Assembly: GCA_044370375.1 (NCBI GenBank)
Contig: JBILVQ010000120.1
Coordinates: 1-9,461 of the forward strand
Direction of reading: 5' to 3'
DNA length: 9,461 bases
From: JBILVQ01 sp044370375
GTDB taxonomy: Bacteria > Bacteroidota > Bacteroidia > UBA4408
Shown here: piece after piece, positions 6,501-9,461 of the stretch
How positions within the stretch are numbered: the stretch's first letter is position 1
Layout: each line of letters opens with the position of its first letter
Notes under the pieces: generated by a model
Database searches by the model: none
Seen by the model: only the letters and a program-made list of their open reading frames with translations
What the model was told of the DNA's origin: nothing
Translations under genes and position numbers: made by a program

Positions 6501-8858
6501 TTAATTGATTTGTTTGTTTTGTTTTTTGATTTGAAATGGAAGCACCAAATGAACAGAAATGTTTCTTCCTGTTTCATCGGCATAATACCTGAAGCGATTT
6601 AGATAATTACGGTATTTTTTGTTGAGCAAATTATCTACAGACAGGTAAAAACGAAGTTCCTGCTTTTTGAGGTTAACGTTTCCAGACAGGCCCATTCCCA
6701 ATAAAAAATAGCCTTCGGGAGCAGGAACATAATCCGAATTTTCAGGCAAGTTTCTCATTTTATCTACCAGCGAGGTGTTGATGGAAATTTGATTGTTTTT
6801 TAAAATGCTGGTTGACGGCAGGCGATAACTAAGTGCGTTCTCAAAAATGTTGGCGGGCATATTGATAATCTTGGATTTGCTATCAATATTTTGTGCATAC
6901 AAAAAAGATACTTTGGTTTTTAGTTCGAATGCTGAAATGATTGGAACAAAGAACAACAGATCGCAACCACTTAGGTTGGCATTGATTTGCTCATACCTGA
7001 ATGTTGGAAATGCTCCCCTAATGGTGAGTGCTGTATTGTTTTGGGGTACCAGATAAATAAAATTCCGGATGTGGTTATTATAAAGCAAAACCTCTCCATG
7101 CCAGCTTTTTTTTGTTTGCCACTCGAAACCTACTTGCATATTGAATCCTTGTTCTTCTTTTAGGTTTCTATCCCCGTATTCAATGGAGGCGGCACCATGA
7201 TGAACCCCTTTGCTATATAATTCACTAACATTGGGTGGTCTCCAACTGCTCCCGGCATTGAAATGGAGGTTTGAGTTTTTGAACAACCTTTTGATCCCTG
7301 CGGTGTAGGTAAAGCCTTCAAAATTGTGCTGGTATTGGCTGATTACTTTATTCTCCCACAGATAAACCCTGATGTCTTTTACATCATAACGAATCCCTGA
7401 TTCAAGAAACCAAAAGGGGTTTTTCCATTGCGCAATCAAGAAACCTCCGGTAGAAAGACTTTTAAAGTTGGGAATAAAAAACCTTCCTTCGTATGTATTC
7501 CCCTGGTTCATGCCGTTGATGCCTGCCATGAAATGGAGGTTTCGGTTGGGTGAGTGTTCAATAATAAATTCTCCGTTATGGGTAGTGATTTCAAATTGCA
7601 ATTCTGGTAATCCAAGGGCAGCAAGGCTGTCGTTTAAAGGTTTGTCTTTGTCATACTCCTCGCGCAAATTGTATTGACGAGAATAGGTGAACCATAGGTT
7701 TGTTCGGTTAAAACTATACCAGGTTTTTACCTTTGTGAGCTCGTGCAGCAGATGCTGGTAAGGCCGGTTGATTTGGTAGGAAAAATTGGCCTTTTCTAAT
7801 GGCTCCGGACTGGCAAATGCATTTTGCAAATCGGTTAAATTGCCAATATGTGCCGCAGAAAAAATGCCAACATTGGAATTGAACTGACTGTAATAGCTCT
7901 CTATTCCCCAAGACTCTTTGTCATAACGGGTGTTGATAGAAAAGTTTGCTTCCTCCATGCCAGTGTTGCCGAGATAGTAACCGGGTGTATTTTGGTTGCC
8001 TCCTTTTTTTAAGGTTCCTTGTAATCGATACGAAAATCCATTTAATTTTTCCGGAGCTCCTTCAGTATTTATACTCAGGGCACCTTGCTTTCCATTGGAA
8101 AATCCGGCCCAATGAATTTCTCCGCAATAGGCATTCGAATCCGGCAAAGGTCGAGGATCAACCAAAACTACTCCGCCCATGGCATCTGGGCCGAATCTTA
8201 CGGTTGCTGCCCCTTTGATAACCGTAAGTTTGTCGGAAATGAAGGGGTCAATTTCCGGTCCGTGTTCATTACCCCATTGCTGCCCTTCTTGCCTCACTCC
8301 ATTGTTCATGATCAATACTCTGTTACTATGCAGACCATGGATAATGGGTTTGGCAATGTTGTTTCCGGTTTTCAGGGTATTAACACCTGCAACCGATTGC
8401 AGCATTTCTGCCAAAGGTTTTCCGGAATGTTGGGTTAAATTCATCCCTTTGATTTCGTTAGAATTTAGCGTGGTTTTTTCGGCAGCTTTGTGTTCATGAA
8501 CAACCAATTCTTGAAGTTCACTGTTATGATGTTCCTGAAAAACGAAAATGTTTTTGTGGTCTTCGAGTTTAATCCTGATAACTACATCATCACAGCCGAT
8601 ATGTGAACTGATGAGTGTATAGTTGCCAGGACACAAACCCTTGAAACAAAAATTTCCTGCTTCATCGGAGAGTACAACTTGATCAGTACCTTTTAATTTC
8701 AAGGTAGCATACGGAAGTTCACTTTGGTCATGTTCATCAATTACACGACCGCAAAGTGTTAATTGGCAATCAGGTAATGAGATTTGACCTTGGGTTTCAT
8801 TGATAATCATCAATAATTGAAACGAAAGGAAAACCCAACCCAATAGGATAGTTTTCAT
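6501..8858 (-). CDS. TonB-dependent outer-membrane receptor, candidate metal-uptake receptor
   Basis: A 785-residue outer-membrane receptor. A signal peptide (about 1-25, ending TQGQ) is followed by a carboxypeptidase-regulatory-like beta-sandwich (about 33-108, LCGRVIDE to YTLISSHIGC), a segment ELQELVVHEHK (114-124) in TonB-box position, the plug domain (about 128-235: KPLAEMLQSVAGV, then GLHSNRVLIMNNGVRQEGQQ, GNEHGPEIDP, IKGAATVRFG, MGGVVLVDP) and a beta-barrel to the end. The barrel includes GSSWRPPNVSELYSKGVHHG, usual for TonB receptors, and the late strand VDNLLNKKYRNYLNRFRYYADETGRN. The last strand ends LVLPF with an unusual basic tail QIKKQNKQIN. The HGLHSNRVL plug loop and His-rich linker (EHHNSELQELVVHEHK) resemble ZnuD-like and related metal receptors rather than SusC glycan receptors, and no SusD gene is present. 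Five N-domain Cys (31, 36, 71, 76, 89) are notable. Zinc is my first guess, copper second. It lies 50 nt after the small Cys/His-rich gene. Confidence 0.95.
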   Translation of the reverse strand: MKTILLGWVFLSFQLLMIINETQGQISLPDCQLTLCGRVIDEHDQSELPYATLKLKGTDQVVLSDEAGNFCFKGLCPGNYTLISSHIGCDDVVIRIKLEDHKNIFVFQEHHNSELQELVVHEHKAAEKTTLNSNEIKGMNLTQHSGKPLAEMLQSVAGVNTLKTGNNIAKPIIHGLHSNRVLIMNNGVRQEGQQWGNEHGPEIDPFISDKLTVIKGAATVRFGPDAMGGVVLVDPRPLPDSNAYCGEIHWAGFSNGKQGALSINTEGAPEKLNGFSYRLQGTLKKGGNQNTPGYYLGNTGMEEANFSINTRYDKESWGIESYYSQFNSNVGIFSAAHIGNLTDLQNAFASPEPLEKANFSYQINRPYQHLLHELTKVKTWYSFNRTNLWFTYSRQYNLREEYDKDKPLNDSLAALGLPELQFEITTHNGEFIIEHSPNRNLHFMAGINGMNQGNTYEGRFFIPNFKSLSTGGFLIAQWKNPFWFLESGIRYDVKDIRVYLWENKVISQYQHNFEGFTYTAGIKRLFKNSNLHFNAGSSWRPPNVSELYSKGVHHGAASIEYGDRNLKEEQGFNMQVGFEWQTKKSWHGEVLLYNNHIRNFIYLVPQNNTALTIRGAFPTFRYEQINANLSGCDLLFFVPIISAFELKTKVSFLYAQNIDSKSKIINMPANIFENALSYRLPSTSILKNNQISINTSLVDKMRNLPENSDYVPAPEGYFLLGMGLSGNVNLKKQELRFYLSVDNLLNKKYRNYLNRFRYYADETGRNISVHLVLPFQIKKQNKQIN

Positions 8859-8908
8859 TGAAAATGTTTACGTTTTCGCGCGTTGGCGATGGAGAAAAAG
8901 AGGCAGAG

Positions 8909-9220
8909 TTAGATAACTTCAGGTGGACCTCTTAAGGCAATATAGGCTGCCTTCGAAACATTTTTTTGAGAAAGTTGGTAGCTAAGAAATTCGTAGGTGA
9001 AATTTTCCTGATGGGGTTGTTCAGCAATAAAACCGGGTAAAAACTCCTGAAATTGAAAATTGCAAATTTCGCAGGACGGAGAATCAATGAAACCATTTTC
9101 AGAACCCTGATTATCGCAATGGGAAACATTGGCGTGAACCAAACAATGATGCCACAATTCCCGTGGTGTAGACACCACAGAGAAAACCAAAAGCAGAAAA
9201 AGGGCAATCCATTTTTTCAC
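8909..9220 (-). CDS. Small exported Cys/His-rich protein upstream of the TonB receptor
   Basis: A 103-residue protein with an N-terminal hydrophobic signal or anchor (MKKWIALFLLLVFSVVS), then a short metal-site-like region: H24, H25, C26, H29, H34, C35, D36, followed by C50-x2-C53 in SPSCEICNFQ, and a C-terminal RGPP motif (97-100). The start is GTG at 9218-9220; no in-frame ATG exists, and the signal peptide requires this start. The combination of WHH...H...C, CxxC and terminal RGPP is analogous to the small DUF2946-type proteins found beside copper/metal TonB receptors in Proteobacteria; homology is not claimed. It probably acts in the periplasm or outer membrane as a metal carrier or sensor for the receptor, but this is inference from residues and position. 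It is first in the operon. Confidence 0.8.
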   Translation of the reverse strand: MKKWIALFLLLVFSVVSTPRELWHHCLVHANVSHCDNQGSENGFIDSPSCEICNFQFQEFLPGFIAEQPHQENFTYEFLSYQLSQKNVSKAAYIALRGPPEVI

Positions 9221-9224
9221 ACCA

Positions 9225-9232
9225 CAAAAGTA
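9225..9232 (-). promoter_or_regulatory. Putative -7 promoter element TACTTTTG of the receptor operon
   Basis: The minus strand reads TACTTTTG, a full match to TAnnTTTG. Its last base is only 5 nt from the GTG start at 9220, so the expected transcription start falls on or beside the start codon and the mRNA would be leaderless or nearly so. A convincing -33 element was not found; TTGTTG occurs only 10-13 nt upstream. No clear Fur/Zur-type palindrome was seen in the 69-nt gap. Confidence 0.45.
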
Positions 9233-9289
9233 AAAAAAATGACAACAACAGGCCGAATGAATATGGCGAAAAGCCTTCCTTAACTTTTT

Positions 9290-9461
9290 TTAGGGTTTAA
9301 AAAAGTCAACAAAGCAAGACAAAAGTTCGGCAGGTTTTTCGGCATGTACCCAGTGCCCTGCGCCTTCAATCGTTATCACAGAGGCTTGAGGAAATTCTTC
9401 CAAAATATTTTTTTCATCTGTTGAATTGATGTAACCAGATTTACTTCCTTTGATAAAAAGA
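9290..9461 (-). CDS. Alpha/beta hydrolase, C-terminal fragment (5' part outside window)
   Basis: The last 56 codons of a gene run from the window edge to a TAA at 9290-9292. The peptide shows the end of an alpha/beta-hydrolase fold: a strand LFIKGSKSGYI, usual before the third catalytic region, then VITIEGAGHWVHAEKPAELL carrying the catalytic histidine in GAGHW, and a final helix FVDFFKP. This pattern is closest to YbfF-like esterases and other small carboxylesterases or thioesterases; nucleophile and acid residues lie outside the window, so the substrate is open. It lies 69 nt upstream of the receptor operon on the same strand. No good terminator separates them: the inverted repeat at 9283-9306 is AT-only at its loop side and lacks a U tract. 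Confidence 0.8.
   Translation of the reverse strand, partial: LFIKGSKSGYINSTDEKNILEEFPQASVITIEGAGHWVHAEKPAELLSCFVDFFKP

Noticed and set aside
6501..8858. SusC/SusD-type glycan uptake locus
   Set aside because: The receptor is shorter than typical SusC proteins, no SusD-like lipoprotein or glycoside hydrolase is present, and the partner lipoproteins are small and His- or acid-rich.
8932..9207. Alternative-frame minus-strand ORF of 91 codons inside the small Cys/His-rich gene
   Set aside because: Begins at TTG, overlaps a better-supported frame with a clear signal peptide, and its product looks like out-of-frame sequence.
9283..9306. Inverted repeat ACTTTTTT / AAAAAAGT at the end of the alpha/beta hydrolase gene as a terminator
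   Set aside because: The stem is almost all A-T and no U tract follows on the minus strand; it overlaps the coding end and is likely a by-product of AT-rich sequence.

Overview
The window looks like an ordinary-density stretch of a Bacteroidota chromosome (Chitinophagales, Sphingobacteriales or Flavobacteriales type; the exact lineage cannot be read from this alone). The reasons are an AT-rich composition, starts without Shine-Dalgarno sequences, TAnnTTTG-type -7 promoter elements, a TonB-dependent receptor carrying an N-terminal carboxypeptidase-regulatory-like domain, and small lipoproteins with Bacteroidota-style signal peptides.

Left part (1-5110): a 5'-truncated amidohydrolase/deaminase gene on the plus strand converges on a two-gene minus-strand operon, sucA-sucB, encoding E1 and E2 of the 2-oxoglutarate dehydrogenase complex of the TCA cycle. 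The two units share a hairpin between their stops. A -7 promoter element and a dyad lie just upstream of sucA.

Middle (5072-5467): a gene-poor stretch of about 400 nt. It holds the sucA promoter region, several T/A tracts, small inverted repeats and, at its right edge, a strong hairpin that terminates the next operon.

Right part (5468-9220, minus strand): a compact four-gene unit in the order small Cys/His-rich exported protein, TonB-dependent receptor, acidic lipoprotein, His-rich lipoprotein. A -7 element abuts the GTG start of the first gene and the terminator follows the last. The receptor plug motif, the His/Cys-rich partners and the layout suggest an envelope system for a transition metal (zinc or copper are the best guesses). 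This is the most interesting part of the window. The extreme right end (9290-9461, minus strand) carries the C-terminus of an alpha/beta hydrolase whose 5' part lies outside.

No RNA genes, CRISPR arrays, insertion sequences or phage genes were seen.
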